Shown: positions 16,822 through 25,567 of the stretch, one piece after another
Numbering within the stretch: position 1 is the stretch's first letter
Layout of the letters: the number at the start of each line of letters is the position of its first letter
Origin: Paenibacillaceae bacterium
GTDB taxonomy: Bacteria > Bacillota > Clostridia > Lachnospirales > Lachnospiraceae
Assembly (NCBI GenBank): GCA_015057715.1
Contig: SVDS01000001.1
Coordinates: 79,174 to 143,173, forward strand
Direction of reading: 5' to 3'
Length of the DNA: 64,000 nucleotides
Position numbers and translations under genes: made by a program
The notes under the pieces: model-generated
Database searches by the model: none
What the model was told of the DNA's origin: nothing
The model's input: only the letters and a program-made list of their open reading frames with translations

Positions 16822-17925
16822 TTACTGTGCCGTATTTTTCGCATAAGGTCTTGCATACAGCACCTGTTTGTCTGCATCAAACAGGTCACGGTACACAACC
16901 CGTCCTCTGGAAGATGAGGCGTCCACTACCTTGCCATTGCCGGCATAAATGCCCACATGAGTAATATTGAGATAACGTCCGTTTACTTTGTGGCTCCAGA
17001 ACACAAGATCACCTGGAGCAAGATCGGCTTTCGAAACGGTCAGACCATTGTTGACACAATATTTTCCCTGCTCGGCGGCGGTACCGGGAAGATTTACCCG
17101 AAGCTGACGGTATATCCACTGTACGAGATAACTACAGTCGGTATAACCTGCCTGACCGCGAAGCTCCTGTGAGTAGGGATCTCCCAGACGGGACAGTGCA
17201 AGCTGAACAGCCTGAGAACCAGTTTCTCCTGCTGCCAGATCAGTGGTCGGATTGACAAACTGTTCCGGCAGCCAATCCGACCACTGATCAAATCGGTCTC
17301 CTTCGCCTGTTGCGCCGGTTCCATACAAGGCCCGGTAATAAATTTCTGAGGCATTTGCCTGATTTTCGTACGAAATCCTGCGCCCGAGTGTACTTTCTAA
17401 ATTTCTATAAATTACTGGAAGGGAAGTAAGCGGCACCGCTGCGGTATAGGTCTCCTCATGCTCCATTCCATCCTCATCCGACCATGTACGAGAGCGTTCC
17501 TCATAGCGAACGAAGCAGTCAGTAAATGACTGATAATCAATCCCTCGCAAGGATTCAGCGCCGAAATACAGAGAATAAAAAATAGCCTTAACCTGTACAG
17601 AGTCAAGACTTCCCTCCTCAATCATCAATGTAATTTCAGCAATTATCACATCCAGCTTTGAAAAACTTTTACGCATGTCCTCAATATATTCTCGATAATC
17701 CTCCGGTACCTGACCTGAAATAACTCCGTCATGAAAGGATAGCTGAACAGCGGCGTTGTTATGGTTCGCAGTTCCAGACAAAAGACTGGAAATCATGACA
17801 ATAATCAGGATAAAAGGTGTTAAAATCGCGGCAATGAGAACACCCACCGCCTTCCAGGTCCGTTTATCTGCAGCTGCCATAATTGCCGCCTTTACCGCCA
17901 GGGTAATCGTTACGGGATCAGCCAT
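16822..17925 (-). CDS. VirB1-like cell-wall peptidase (NlpC/P60, C40 family)
   Basis: The 367-residue product has one N-terminal membrane segment (about 28-50), a middle domain of about 180 residues, and a C-terminal NlpC/P60 domain from about residue 240. The catalytic cysteine is in GYTDCSYLVQWIY and the histidine in ITHVGIYAGNG. It would be anchored outside the membrane and cut peptidoglycan so the secretion channel can pass the wall, as CwlT and TcpG-type proteins do. No separate lysozyme (SLT) motif is evident in the middle domain, unlike bifunctional CwlT. It lies between DUF6103 and the cyclotransferase gene with a strong AAAAGGAGG site. Confidence 0.87.
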   Translation of the reverse strand: MADPVTITLAVKAAIMAAADKRTWKAVGVLIAAILTPFILIIVMISSLLSGTANHNNAAVQLSFHDGVISGQVPEDYREYIEDMRKSFSKLDVIIAEITLMIEEGSLDSVQVKAIFYSLYFGAESLRGIDYQSFTDCFVRYEERSRTWSDEDGMEHEETYTAAVPLTSLPVIYRNLESTLGRRISYENQANASEIYYRALYGTGATGEGDRFDQWSDWLPEQFVNPTTDLAAGETGSQAVQLALSRLGDPYSQELRGQAGYTDCSYLVQWIYRQLRVNLPGTAAEQGKYCVNNGLTVSKADLAPGDLVFWSHKVNGRYLNITHVGIYAGNGKVVDASSSRGRVVYRDLFDADKQVLYARPYAKNTAQ

Positions 17926-17989
17926 GGCTGCACCTCCTTTTCGTAAACAAACACACGGATTATCCCAAAAGAGCAGTAAAACTTATATT

Positions 17990-18493
17990 TCACCACCACC
18001 TCTGTCCGAACAGATTCCCTTGCTGCGGCTCGTACTGTTCCTGACTCTGTGCTAACTGGATCGATTTTTCCACTGCCTGTTCCAGAAAGCCCGTATCAAA
18101 ACCAGCCGAATGATAACCCTCCAAAATGGTACTAAGATAATAATCCGAAGGGGCTCCAAACGGACGCCCATCATTCATGATATACACCATGGCTTTTACT
18201 GATCTGCCGCTCAACTCCACAGGAAACAGCTCCTTTCGGTAAAAATTTGGATATCCTTCATAATGATCAAGAGCAAGCTCGTCCTGGGGTCGAATTTTCC
18301 ACAAGAGAACCGGAACCCTTGCACCGATAAGAGGCTCCACAGTTGCAACAGCACTACTGCGACTCCCCCGGAACAGCATCTCATAATCTTTCATTTCACT
18401 AGTGCCTATTACCTCGGCAGTAGGGCACCGATAAGCCATTTGAGTAAGGTTCAAATTACTGCCATAAGCAATATATAAGGTTTCTTTTTTCAT
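17990..18493 (-). CDS. Gamma-glutamylcyclotransferase-like (AIG2/GGCT) protein
   Basis: The 167-residue product starts KKETLYIAYGSNLNLTQMAY, containing the Y-G-S-N-L phosphate-like loop of the GGCT/AIG2 fold, and has the DHYEGYPNFYRKE segment in the middle with the conserved acidic residue. These enzymes release 5-oxoproline from gamma-glutamyl amides. It sits 16 bases after the amidoligase gene stop. This pairing is a known genomic theme for peptide-ligation systems, where the cyclotransferase may trim or reverse the modification. The C-terminal 30 residues are Q-rich. Confidence 0.83.
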   Translation of the reverse strand: MKKETLYIAYGSNLNLTQMAYRCPTAEVIGTSEMKDYEMLFRGSRSSAVATVEPLIGARVPVLLWKIRPQDELALDHYEGYPNFYRKELFPVELSGRSVKAMVYIMNDGRPFGAPSDYYLSTILEGYHSAGFDTGFLEQAVEKSIQLAQSQEQYEPQQGNLFGQRWW

Positions 18494-18509
18494 TTAGGCA
18501 TTCCTCCTT

Positions 18510-19559
18510 CTACATGGACATAGTAAGACCGGGGCTTTGCTCGTCTTCCCCAGCCTGATCTATTTCGTATTCTGTTACTGACTCCGTCTGCGCCGAAACA
18601 CTCTGCTTCTCCTCTAAATGCTGTTCTTTTTTCTGCCGTAATCGTTCCTTCTGCTGCTGGGCCTGTGCCGGGTCACGCCACGCAATACAGCCATCCAGAT
18701 GTTCCAACAGATGCAGCCTTGCGGTTTTGAATTCATCTCCAATAAGACCAAGGCGCAGCAGCCAAGAACGGAATGTATATTTTTCGTTAGTTGTCTGTGT
18801 CTTGGTTCGGCTGGCACAGCGCTGATTCAGGGCCTGTGCCGAAATCGCCATACATAACTGAATGTACGCTTTAATTTTGCCGGCATGGGTAGTGCTGTTG
18901 AATAAGCGGAACTCCACCGTACCCTTCTGAAATACACTGTGCAGATTCAAACAGTGGTAGCGGCTGTCATGGTAATGCTCATGGCTGCCATCCGTGCCGT
19001 TATACCAGATGCTGCTGACCTGATCCAGCGTTTTGGGTCTTCTGCGGTTGAGTTCCTCCAGAAAGCGGCTTTCTACCGGTTTACACCATCGGTGCTGTCT
19101 GTCGACAGTCACCTGCAGAGCCTTATAAATCATATCCTCTTTGGCTGCCATAATATTGGTGATATTCCGCAGCGTGTTAGCGTCAAAAGGTGATGCGTCC
19201 ACATGCACATGAATGCCGCAGGAGCTGTTGGTAATTGCACCAACCTCCCGAAGCTTGCGGATTAGCTCCTGCACCGTTTCGATGTCCTCCCAGCGACAGA
19301 TAGGGCTGACCATCTCGGTTTTGTATTCACTTGGCGCGGTAACGATTTGACGTCCGGATTTTTTCTGTGCAGTAATACTGGAATCACTCATAAACTTCCA
19401 TTTACGCTCCTGAGAATCCAGCGCAGAATAGGTATCATAACAAGTGCCGTCATAATGGATGGCAGTTCCGAAATATTCGGCGGCAACCTTTGCTGCCTGT
19501 TCACGAGTCACGCCGGTCATCTCTATTTCAATGCCAAACCGCTGTTCCTTCATGTCCAT
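18510..19559 (-). CDS. Amidoligase family enzyme
   Basis: The 349-residue product begins with RFGIEIEMTG, the glutamine-synthetase-like first strand of the amidoligase family, followed by CGIHVHVDAS in the middle and a FRLFNSTTHAGKIKAYIQ segment, typical for the family. Amidoligases of this COFACTOR/glutamine synthetase fold form amide bonds using ATP. The substrate is unknown; proposals in the literature include peptide tags on proteins or wall peptides. Partner is the adjacent GGCT-like gene. It sits directly downstream of VirB4. The C-terminal 60 residues are charged and low complexity. Confidence 0.83.
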   Translation of the reverse strand: MDMKEQRFGIEIEMTGVTREQAAKVAAEYFGTAIHYDGTCYDTYSALDSQERKWKFMSDSSITAQKKSGRQIVTAPSEYKTEMVSPICRWEDIETVQELIRKLREVGAITNSSCGIHVHVDASPFDANTLRNITNIMAAKEDMIYKALQVTVDRQHRWCKPVESRFLEELNRRRPKTLDQVSSIWYNGTDGSHEHYHDSRYHCLNLHSVFQKGTVEFRLFNSTTHAGKIKAYIQLCMAISAQALNQRCASRTKTQTTNEKYTFRSWLLRLGLIGDEFKTARLHLLEHLDGCIAWRDPAQAQQQKERLRQKKEQHLEEKQSVSAQTESVTEYEIDQAGEDEQSPGLTMSM

Positions 19560-19596
19560 GAGTTATACTCCCTTAGCCTTTTATTCCGGACGGTCA

Positions 19597-21426
19597 TCAG
19601 CGACCGCCTGCATTTCCGAACAGCTTTGCCTTATGCTCTGGTGCATGAACCATCAGGTTATAGCGTTCATTGCCGCATTTATAGAGGCACACACCCTGCT
19701 GGGGATATCGTATGAGCTCAAATTCGGATTTCTCCAGCTGGAGGGTATCCATGTAGAATTTTGCATCAATGGAGCCTGCATTAAAAAGAAACTGGTGGGT
19801 CGGGATTGAAAACAGGGGCTTGGTCAGCTCTCGGATATGTTCTACATTAAAATCCTCCAGATTCTGCGAGGCAAGAATAACGGCACTTTCCTTTTTACGT
19901 ACACGTTTCATGAAATTGCGGATATATTCAATTGCAGTTAGGTTCGTCAGGAACAGATACAGTTCATCAATGCTGGCAGCGGTGTTCCCAGTGGTTAAAA
20001 GCTCATTGCTCATATAGGACAGCACGTTGAATAGTAAGGCGTTTCGCAGATTTTTACTGGCGTTTAGTACACCCTTAACACCAAAGGTTATAAACTCATT
20101 GCTGGTGATGTTGGTATGACCGTTGAAAAACTTAGACTCCGCTCCTTTGCACATGGAGTGGAGTCCAAGACATATTTCCCGCAGAGAATCTGCTGTATAG
20201 AGCTGTCGGTGACTTTCATCGAAGTTCTTGTATTCTGTCTCGATGAAGTCGTATAAATCAGAAAGAATGGGGTAATCGGTATGCTTTAAACGGTCAAAAT
20301 TACTTCGATCGGTAATACCCCATTTTTCATAAAGCCTCCCCAGCATGATTTCAATTGTGTCAATTTCTCTGTCGGTAAAGTCCTTATAGGTACGAAAAAA
20401 ATCCTTTAAAAAACTGATATGCTGACTGAGCTTGCTGGTCTGCCGGAATGCCTGGGGTGCCTCTGTATCTTTTGGGTCGCCGGTTTCAGCCCAGCTTTTT
20501 GGCTCCAATACATTGATAATGAATTCGCCGGACATAAGGTCAATGAAGCAGCCACCGAGATTGAGGGTCAGATCCTCATACTCCATTTCGGGATCTAGTC
20601 CAATGATGTGCATACCGGATTCCCGCAGGTTACATAAAATGAGCTTAAGAAGGTAGCTCTTACCTTGACCGGAATTTCCAAGAATGAGGATATTAGCATT
20701 GGTTTTGTCATCAGCACGGCGGTTAAAATCAGCCAGAATGTTACTGCCGAATTTATCCCGACCAAGGTAGGAGCCGTTGGGATCGGTCTTGCCGGAGTAA
20801 TTAAAGGGATACAGGTTTGCAACCGAGCTGGCAGGCAGCACCCGTTCAAACTGATCTCCGAACACGTTATAACCAGAGGGCATGGCACATTGGAATCCCT
20901 GCTGCTGGCGCAGCATCAGCCGATCCACGTTGAGCTTACTCCGTATCAGTTCGGTTAAAACCTCTGTCTGCAAAAGCTTCAGCTGGTCATAGTCATGAGA
21001 GGTCAGCTCTATATATACAGCAACATGAAGCAGTGGTTCCCGGCTCCGATGCATCTGCGCCACGATAGTCGCAACATCATGCAGATTGCTTTCCGCTGTG
21101 ACCGTCTGTTGTAAATCCTGCATACTGGTACTTTGCATACGGTTTTTGTTTGCAGCATTTGAGATGATCTTCTTTTCCTCTACCGGGGTAACATGACGGG
21201 TATAGAGGTGCAGCGTCACGCCGTCCTTTTCACCAAGATGACGAAGGATAGCCTGTTCATCAGTAGCGGTTGGGTACTCGCGAAGTGCCCACACACATCG
21301 GTAGGTATTGCCGCAGATAAAGTGATCGGTATTAAATTTGATTACCGAGGGGGCTATCATGTCCAGAAATTCCTGGACTCTGGTATCCTCCTTCAGCAAG
21401 GATTGAGACTTTGTTCTTCTTGCCAT
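19597..21426 (-). CDS. virB4: VirB4-type secretion ATPase
   Basis: The 609-residue product has an N-terminal domain of about 230 residues and a C-terminal P-loop ATPase: Walker A LILGNSGQGKS at about residues 248-257, the EMEYEDL element shortly after, and a Walker B with acidic pair in AASIDELYLFL. It powers pilus or channel assembly of the type IV secretion system at the membrane. The ATG at 21426 (AAAGGAAG upstream) is favoured over the open frame to 21498. Three plus-strand cargo genes separate it from the PrgI-like gene with which VirB4 normally sits, so the operon appears split by an insertion. Confidence 0.92.
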   Translation of the reverse strand: MARRTKSQSLLKEDTRVQEFLDMIAPSVIKFNTDHFICGNTYRCVWALREYPTATDEQAILRHLGEKDGVTLHLYTRHVTPVEEKKIISNAANKNRMQSTSMQDLQQTVTAESNLHDVATIVAQMHRSREPLLHVAVYIELTSHDYDQLKLLQTEVLTELIRSKLNVDRLMLRQQQGFQCAMPSGYNVFGDQFERVLPASSVANLYPFNYSGKTDPNGSYLGRDKFGSNILADFNRRADDKTNANILILGNSGQGKSYLLKLILCNLRESGMHIIGLDPEMEYEDLTLNLGGCFIDLMSGEFIINVLEPKSWAETGDPKDTEAPQAFRQTSKLSQHISFLKDFFRTYKDFTDREIDTIEIMLGRLYEKWGITDRSNFDRLKHTDYPILSDLYDFIETEYKNFDESHRQLYTADSLREICLGLHSMCKGAESKFFNGHTNITSNEFITFGVKGVLNASKNLRNALLFNVLSYMSNELLTTGNTAASIDELYLFLTNLTAIEYIRNFMKRVRKKESAVILASQNLEDFNVEHIRELTKPLFSIPTHQFLFNAGSIDAKFYMDTLQLEKSEFELIRYPQQGVCLYKCGNERYNLMVHAPEHKAKLFGNAGGR

Positions 21427-21590
21427 CGCTTTCTTCCTTTCTGTTTTTGAATTTGGGTATAGGAAAAGCCGCCACATTACGCGACGACTTAAGGACAAAT
21501 TGCTTCACTTTGATATTGAAGTAGGGTATAATTAGCTCCAGAATTAGAACTGTGTTCAAATACAGATTATTTAATGCTTAGGAGAACTTC

Positions 21591-22061
21591 ATGCAATTAA
21601 GAAAATACAAACCGGAGGACTGCGCATCATTAGCAGAACTTTTTTTTAATACTGTACATGCCGTAAACGCAAAAGATTATACACTAGCTCAGCTTAAAGC
21701 CTGGGCAACAGGGAAGGTAGACCTAAATACTTGGAATCAATCTTTTCTGAAACACAACACGGTTATTGCAGAAATAAATGGCATGATTACAGGATTTGGT
21801 GATATGGACGATAAGGGCTATCTTGATAGACTTTTTGTTCACAGGGACTACCAAAACATAGGTATTGCTACAGCTATTGTAAATATATTGGAACAGCAGG
21901 CTATCCATTCCGGTATTTCTCTTTTTACAACCCATGCTTCCATTACTGCTAAACCCTTTTTTGAAAAGCGTGGCTATCGTACACTCAAAGAGAATACAGT
22001 AATTCGTAATGATATTACTTTAACTAATTTCATAATGGAAAAGAACTGTACAAATGACTAG
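21591..22061 (+). CDS. GNAT family N-acetyltransferase
   Basis: The 156-residue product has the GNAT fold: YKPEDCASLAELFFNTVHAV at the start, the FGDMDDKGYLDRLFVHRDYQ strand, then the acetyl-CoA loop QNIGIATAIVNILEQQA and a final FFEKRGYRTLKE. It would acetylate an amine of a small molecule or protein. It is on the plus strand, against the transfer genes, and AT-richer, which suggests cargo picked up separately. Start is the ATG with TAGGAGAA upstream. Confidence 0.85.
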   Translation: MQLRKYKPEDCASLAELFFNTVHAVNAKDYTLAQLKAWATGKVDLNTWNQSFLKHNTVIAEINGMITGFGDMDDKGYLDRLFVHRDYQNIGIATAIVNILEQQAIHSGISLFTTHASITAKPFFEKRGYRTLKENTVIRNDITLTNFIMEKNCTND

Positions 22062-22094
22062 ATTGACAGTTAAATAATTAAGGTGGTGAATGTT

Positions 22095-22301
22095 ATGAGT
22101 AAAGAAATTGAAATACAGGGCTGTGTAGAAATACCTGAAAACCTATCGTTTGACGAGTTTTATGATAAATTCATAGCCTTTATAGAAGCAAATAACTGGT
22201 CATTCGGCGGCGGAATGAATGAAATCGTTGACGGATTCTATATTAATCCCGATGGAACAAAAGGAAAACACGTTTTAGATCAATCTGAGGAAAATAATTG
22301 A
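22095..22301 (+). CDS. Small hypothetical protein
   Basis: The 68-residue acidic product starts MSKEIEIQGCVEIPENLSFD and includes FIEANNWSFGGGMNEI. I do not recognise a family with certainty. The ATG at 22095 follows AAGGTGG at a good distance; a GTG at 22083 would overlap that site. The stop codon overlaps the start of the next gene by one base (TGATG), so the two are translationally coupled. Confidence 0.65.
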   Translation: MSKEIEIQGCVEIPENLSFDEFYDKFIAFIEANNWSFGGGMNEIVDGFYINPDGTKGKHVLDQSEENN

Positions 22302-22804
22302 TGACTCATTACAAATCATGGGCGGGGCTTAAAAAACAATTAAATGAGACTCTCTGTGACACATTAATAAACAGGGTAACATACTTTCTAACTCGGTATC
22401 ATGATGTACATAACTCCTATGGCAGAGCAGCCATCCTGCTTGATGGCAAAGAGATGGTCTGTTTTTCATGGATAGAAATGTATTATCAGGAGAGAGATAT
22501 TACACCCTTATACAATGAAATGCCAGGTTCTCCTTATGAAGATCTGGTCAAAAAAATGAAACCTAAATGGGATGCCAACTGCACTTACTGTGAAATGGAT
22601 TTTTTAGAGGCGGTTCTTCAATTTCGTAATATGCCGATTCAAGAAGCTCTAGAATCCGAAAACTATATCATAAAAGTATTGGCGATTATGGACAGACGTG
22701 TCGGCAAAAGGACACGATCAAGAATTCTTGAAGAAGCAGCATATAACAAATTTCCAGCCTGGGTAAGCCAGTTTTACGAATTGCGTTTATCCCAAATAGA
22801 TTGA
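22301..22804 (+). CDS. SF0329 family protein
   Basis: The 167-residue product starts MTHYKSWAGLKKQLNETLCD and has GRAAILLDGKEMVCFSW, features I associate with the SF0329 family of uncharacterised cytoplasmic proteins. No membrane or signal segments are seen. It forms a two-gene unit with the 68-residue protein and may be an immunity or regulatory pair, but that is inference. A terminator-like hairpin follows at 22813. Confidence 0.7.
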   Translation: MTHYKSWAGLKKQLNETLCDTLINRVTYFLTRYHDVHNSYGRAAILLDGKEMVCFSWIEMYYQERDITPLYNEMPGSPYEDLVKKMKPKWDANCTYCEMDFLEAVLQFRNMPIQEALESENYIIKVLAIMDRRVGKRTRSRILEEAAYNKFPAWVSQFYELRLSQID

Positions 22805-22812
22805 ATTAATAT

Positions 22813-22855
22813 GCCAAGCGGAAAACCGATAAAAATCTTGGCTTTCCGCCTTTTT
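22813..22855 (+). terminator. Terminator with two mutually exclusive stems
   Basis: GCGGAAA (22818-22824) pairs with TTTCCGC (22843-22849) and TTTTT follows, a plausible terminator for the cargo genes. GCCAAG (22813-22818) can instead pair with CTTGGC (22837-22842). The two pairings interleave and with no linker bases cannot easily form together. Confidence 0.5.
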
Positions 22856-23457
22856 CACTCGTTCAGGATAACCCATCTCTCACCATCGAAGTCCTCGAAC
22901 TTTTCAGTGGTAACATTCTGCTCAAAATACACTGCCAATAGTCTCTTTATATCCTCTTTATCAGCTCGCTTTGCAATAAAGCCCTGTTCCCGCAAGGTTT
23001 TCTCTATGCGGCTTAAATATGGGAAAACCTCGCTTTCCTTTTCGTTACGAAGCCGTATGATGACGAGAAATTCCCTTGCCGTTGCCATCTGTACCTGAAT
23101 ACGGTCAAGGTGTACCAGATCCTGCTCCAGCAGCCTTCGTACTGCCGGATTGGTCTCTAACTCCATGCGGTTTCTCAAAAAACGCTTGTTATCCTCATAG
23201 CTTTCCCGGCTGTTTAGACACAAAAACTCCAGCTCCGCCATACCTTTTAAAACAGTCATCAGTGCATAGATCCGAGCTGATATGCTTTCCTCTGATAAAA
23301 CAGAAATATTGGTGGGCTTAATCATAAAATACACTAGCCGATCGCTCCTGTAGGTTTCAAGACAATAATCCATCACCTCTCTGGTTCCAATCAGTTGACG
23401 GGTAACCTGCCTCTGACTTGCGCTTATCTTTTCTTTACTCAATTTGGATACCCCCAT
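22855..23457 (-). CDS. Conjugation-module protein resembling a VirB4 N-terminal domain
   Basis: The 200-residue product has no signal or membrane segment. Its pattern (LVYFMIKPTNISVLSEESIS, then ALMTVLKGMAELEFLCLNSR, and a long helix with DRIQVQMATAREF) resembles the non-ATPase N-terminal domain of VirB4/TraC proteins. VirB4 itself already has such a region, so this may be an accessory paralogue. It overlaps the PrgI-like gene by 19 bases if the ATG at 23457 is used; a TTG at 23442 behind GGGGG is an alternative start. Position between the PrgI-like gene and VirB4 supports a secretion-system role. Confidence 0.6.
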   Translation of the reverse strand: MGVSKLSKEKISASQRQVTRQLIGTREVMDYCLETYRSDRLVYFMIKPTNISVLSEESISARIYALMTVLKGMAELEFLCLNSRESYEDNKRFLRNRMELETNPAVRRLLEQDLVHLDRIQVQMATAREFLVIIRLRNEKESEVFPYLSRIEKTLREQGFIAKRADKEDIKRLLAVYFEQNVTTEKFEDFDGERWVILNE

Positions 23458-23702
23458 TCGTAGATCTGCTGTTTTGTTATAAAGAAGGCGCAGGCATATT
23501 TAATAAAGTCAAGGATGCTGATATCATCAAAACGTATTGTTAAAAAGGCATAAAGGGCGGTAATCACAATAGGTGGCAAAAGCCACAGCTGTGCCAATGC
23601 AAACACAGAAATTAAAAGCCCCACGCCGATAATGCCGATATCCCGGAGCTGCCACAGCCAGAGCGTGGCCTTTGATTTTAAGTTATCGGGGTAGATGTAC
23701 AT
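23439..23702 (-). CDS. PrgI/VirB3-like membrane protein
   Basis: The 87-residue product starts MYIYPDNLKSKATLWLWQLR and has two close hydrophobic segments at about 23-60 followed by a short cytoplasmic tail. This size and layout match the PrgI family, the Gram-positive counterpart of VirB3, which helps dock VirB4 to the membrane. The ATG has CAGGAGG upstream and lies inside the end of the methyltransferase gene (25-base overlap), implying coupled translation. Confidence 0.75.
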   Translation of the reverse strand: MYIYPDNLKSKATLWLWQLRDIGIIGVGLLISVFALAQLWLLPPIVITALYAFLTIRFDDISILDFIKYACAFFITKQQIYEWGYPN

Positions 23703-25567
23703 ACGGATTCCTCCTGTTCTCTTTTAAATCTTCGTAAAAAATAGGCGATTCCCCGGAGCACATGCTCCACACAGGGAATCGCCACACTGTTGCCCAGTGC
23801 CTTATATCTTGCGCTGTCCGAAGCTCCGGGGATATCTGTCCAGAAATCAGGATAACCCTGGAGTCTTTCACATTCTAATGGTGTCAGCCTTCGTATCAGC
23901 TTACCGACGCGAATGGGATGCACATTGTTGAGGGAATAGCCTCCGTTTGTCTTAGACTGGAGCGTTCCGCTTAAATCACCATTCTCAGCCCCATTTCGGC
24001 AATCCAGTCCGGCAACGTCTGCCTCACACACAAGATCGGTGGCATCCTTGTACTGCCTGGCACTTTGGGTACTGACCACTTCATTCTGCGCATATTCATC
24101 GCTACGCTGCTGAGAAAATACGCAATGCCGGTCAGTAGAGGTCACAGTATAGCTGATATCCGGCTGAACACCGAGACCGTTTCCACCGTTGTGATCCTGC
24201 CGGTCAATGATGTTCCCGGCAATACAATACGCCGATCCATGTGATACAGCTTCTGCGGAATCACCGCTTTGGATATTGAAACTGGTAATCGGTTCTGATA
24301 TAAAGGTCTGCATCTGCATATTACGAGTCGCCAACAAGGCGCCGGATATTCCATTTAAGTCAACAAACTCGTCTCTTTGGTTAATATGAAATGATGTGAT
24401 CTCACTGCTTTCCGCTATAAAAGTCTGCTGCTTTATACCAGACTGAGCCTGAATAGCTCCAGCTACATCGTTTAAATCCCTGACCTCATCCCGCTGGTTA
24501 CAGGCAAATGCAGTGTAAGTATATTCATCATGAGATTGTTCCGCTGCCTGCAGCGTTAGAGCTGAATTGTCCTGTTCTCTAATGCCAAACCCGGTATTTT
24601 CTCCCAAACAATTATGCCTGATTGAGCTATGCGTGTTAATATGTATCGTCTCATTTTCTTTTTCTGCTGTTACATAGCCATGTCCGCCGCCTTCACCTCC
24701 GTAAAGGGAAGGCCATACACCATCACTTTCATAAATACGCCGGCTCTGCACATCCCATGGAGTCAGACATTCTACGTGACTCCCGCCTGGATTTCCAATG
24801 CTCTCTTGAGAACAGACGGCAGCTCCTTGCCGCGTTTCTCCGCTCGTCTGAGAATCCCCAAACAGGCTGTCTTGCTTAAATAATATTTTTGGTGCGGTGT
24901 GACCTCCAAAATCTGCGACAAGGTATATACGTTTTCTTCTCTGGGGGGTGCGGGGCCAGTATTGAGCATCATATACTCGCCAAGCAATGGAGAATTTATA
25001 TCCCAATATGGCCCCAGCAGATTTCCATATCCCTCCCGGAGGTCGAGGTACAGATACGGAACTGTCCGCAATTCGACAGGTTTCCTCAAGCACCGCCCGG
25101 AAATCCTCGGAGTCGGAGGAGCTGAAAGCTCCGGGGACATTTTCCCAGCACATATATCGAGGTCGAACAGCGTCAGCTGACCTTCCGTTTGCTTTGTCAT
25201 AGGCTCTCATCTCCTTAATTACCCGAACCTGCTCCATGAACAGACCGGAGCGTTCTCCCTGCAAACCGGCGCGCTTACCAGCTACGCTAAGATCCTGACA
25301 GGGTGAGCCCCCGCAGACCACATCCACAGGTGCAAGCTCCTCACCATTCAGCTTTGTAATATCGCCCACATGGCACATTTCGGGAAAGCGCAGTCTTGTT
25401 ACCTCGATGGGAAACGGTTCGATTTCGCTGGCCCACACAGGGGTAAATCCCTGCCGGACGCCTGCCAGCGGAAAGCCTCCAATCCCATCAAACAGACTGC
25501 CGAGAGTTAGCGGCTCAGTCAATATTGCAGCCGTATGCCAGAGGGAGGCGCTTCCTCTGGTATACAC
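23678..25567 (-). CDS. DNA (cytosine-5-)-methyltransferase, orphan
   Basis: The 629-residue product has C5-methyltransferase motif I (LGSLFDGIGGF, about 22-32), motif IV with the catalytic cysteine (GGSPCQDLS, about 86-94), QRRKRIYLVADF, and the C-terminal RRLTPLECERLQGYPD and ALGNSVAIP motifs. Between these is a long variable target-recognition region of some 250 residues with internal repeats: NQRDEVRDLNDVAGAIQAQ and NQRDEFVDLNGISGALLAT. No restriction partner is nearby, so it probably protects the element during transfer. The start is uncertain: a GTG at 25567 gives the coordinates used; a TTG at 25522 overlapping the previous stop is an alternative. It is embedded between VirB6 and PrgI-like genes. 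Confidence 0.88.
   Translation of the reverse strand: MYTRGSASLWHTAAILTEPLTLGSLFDGIGGFPLAGVRQGFTPVWASEIEPFPIEVTRLRFPEMCHVGDITKLNGEELAPVDVVCGGSPCQDLSVAGKRAGLQGERSGLFMEQVRVIKEMRAYDKANGRSADAVRPRYMCWENVPGAFSSSDSEDFRAVLEETCRIADSSVSVPRPPGGIWKSAGAILGYKFSIAWRVYDAQYWPRTPQRRKRIYLVADFGGHTAPKILFKQDSLFGDSQTSGETRQGAAVCSQESIGNPGGSHVECLTPWDVQSRRIYESDGVWPSLYGGEGGGHGYVTAEKENETIHINTHSSIRHNCLGENTGFGIREQDNSALTLQAAEQSHDEYTYTAFACNQRDEVRDLNDVAGAIQAQSGIKQQTFIAESSEITSFHINQRDEFVDLNGISGALLATRNMQMQTFISEPITSFNIQSGDSAEAVSHGSAYCIAGNIIDRQDHNGGNGLGVQPDISYTVTSTDRHCVFSQQRSDEYAQNEVVSTQSARQYKDATDLVCEADVAGLDCRNGAENGDLSGTLQSKTNGGYSLNNVHPIRVGKLIRRLTPLECERLQGYPDFWTDIPGASDSARYKALGNSVAIPCVEHVLRGIAYFLRRFKREQEESVCTSTPIT

Noticed and set aside
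22855..23457. A split N-terminal half of VirB4
   Set aside because: The VirB4 protein at 19597 already has its own N-terminal domain of about 230 residues, so this is more likely a separate accessory protein with a similar fold.
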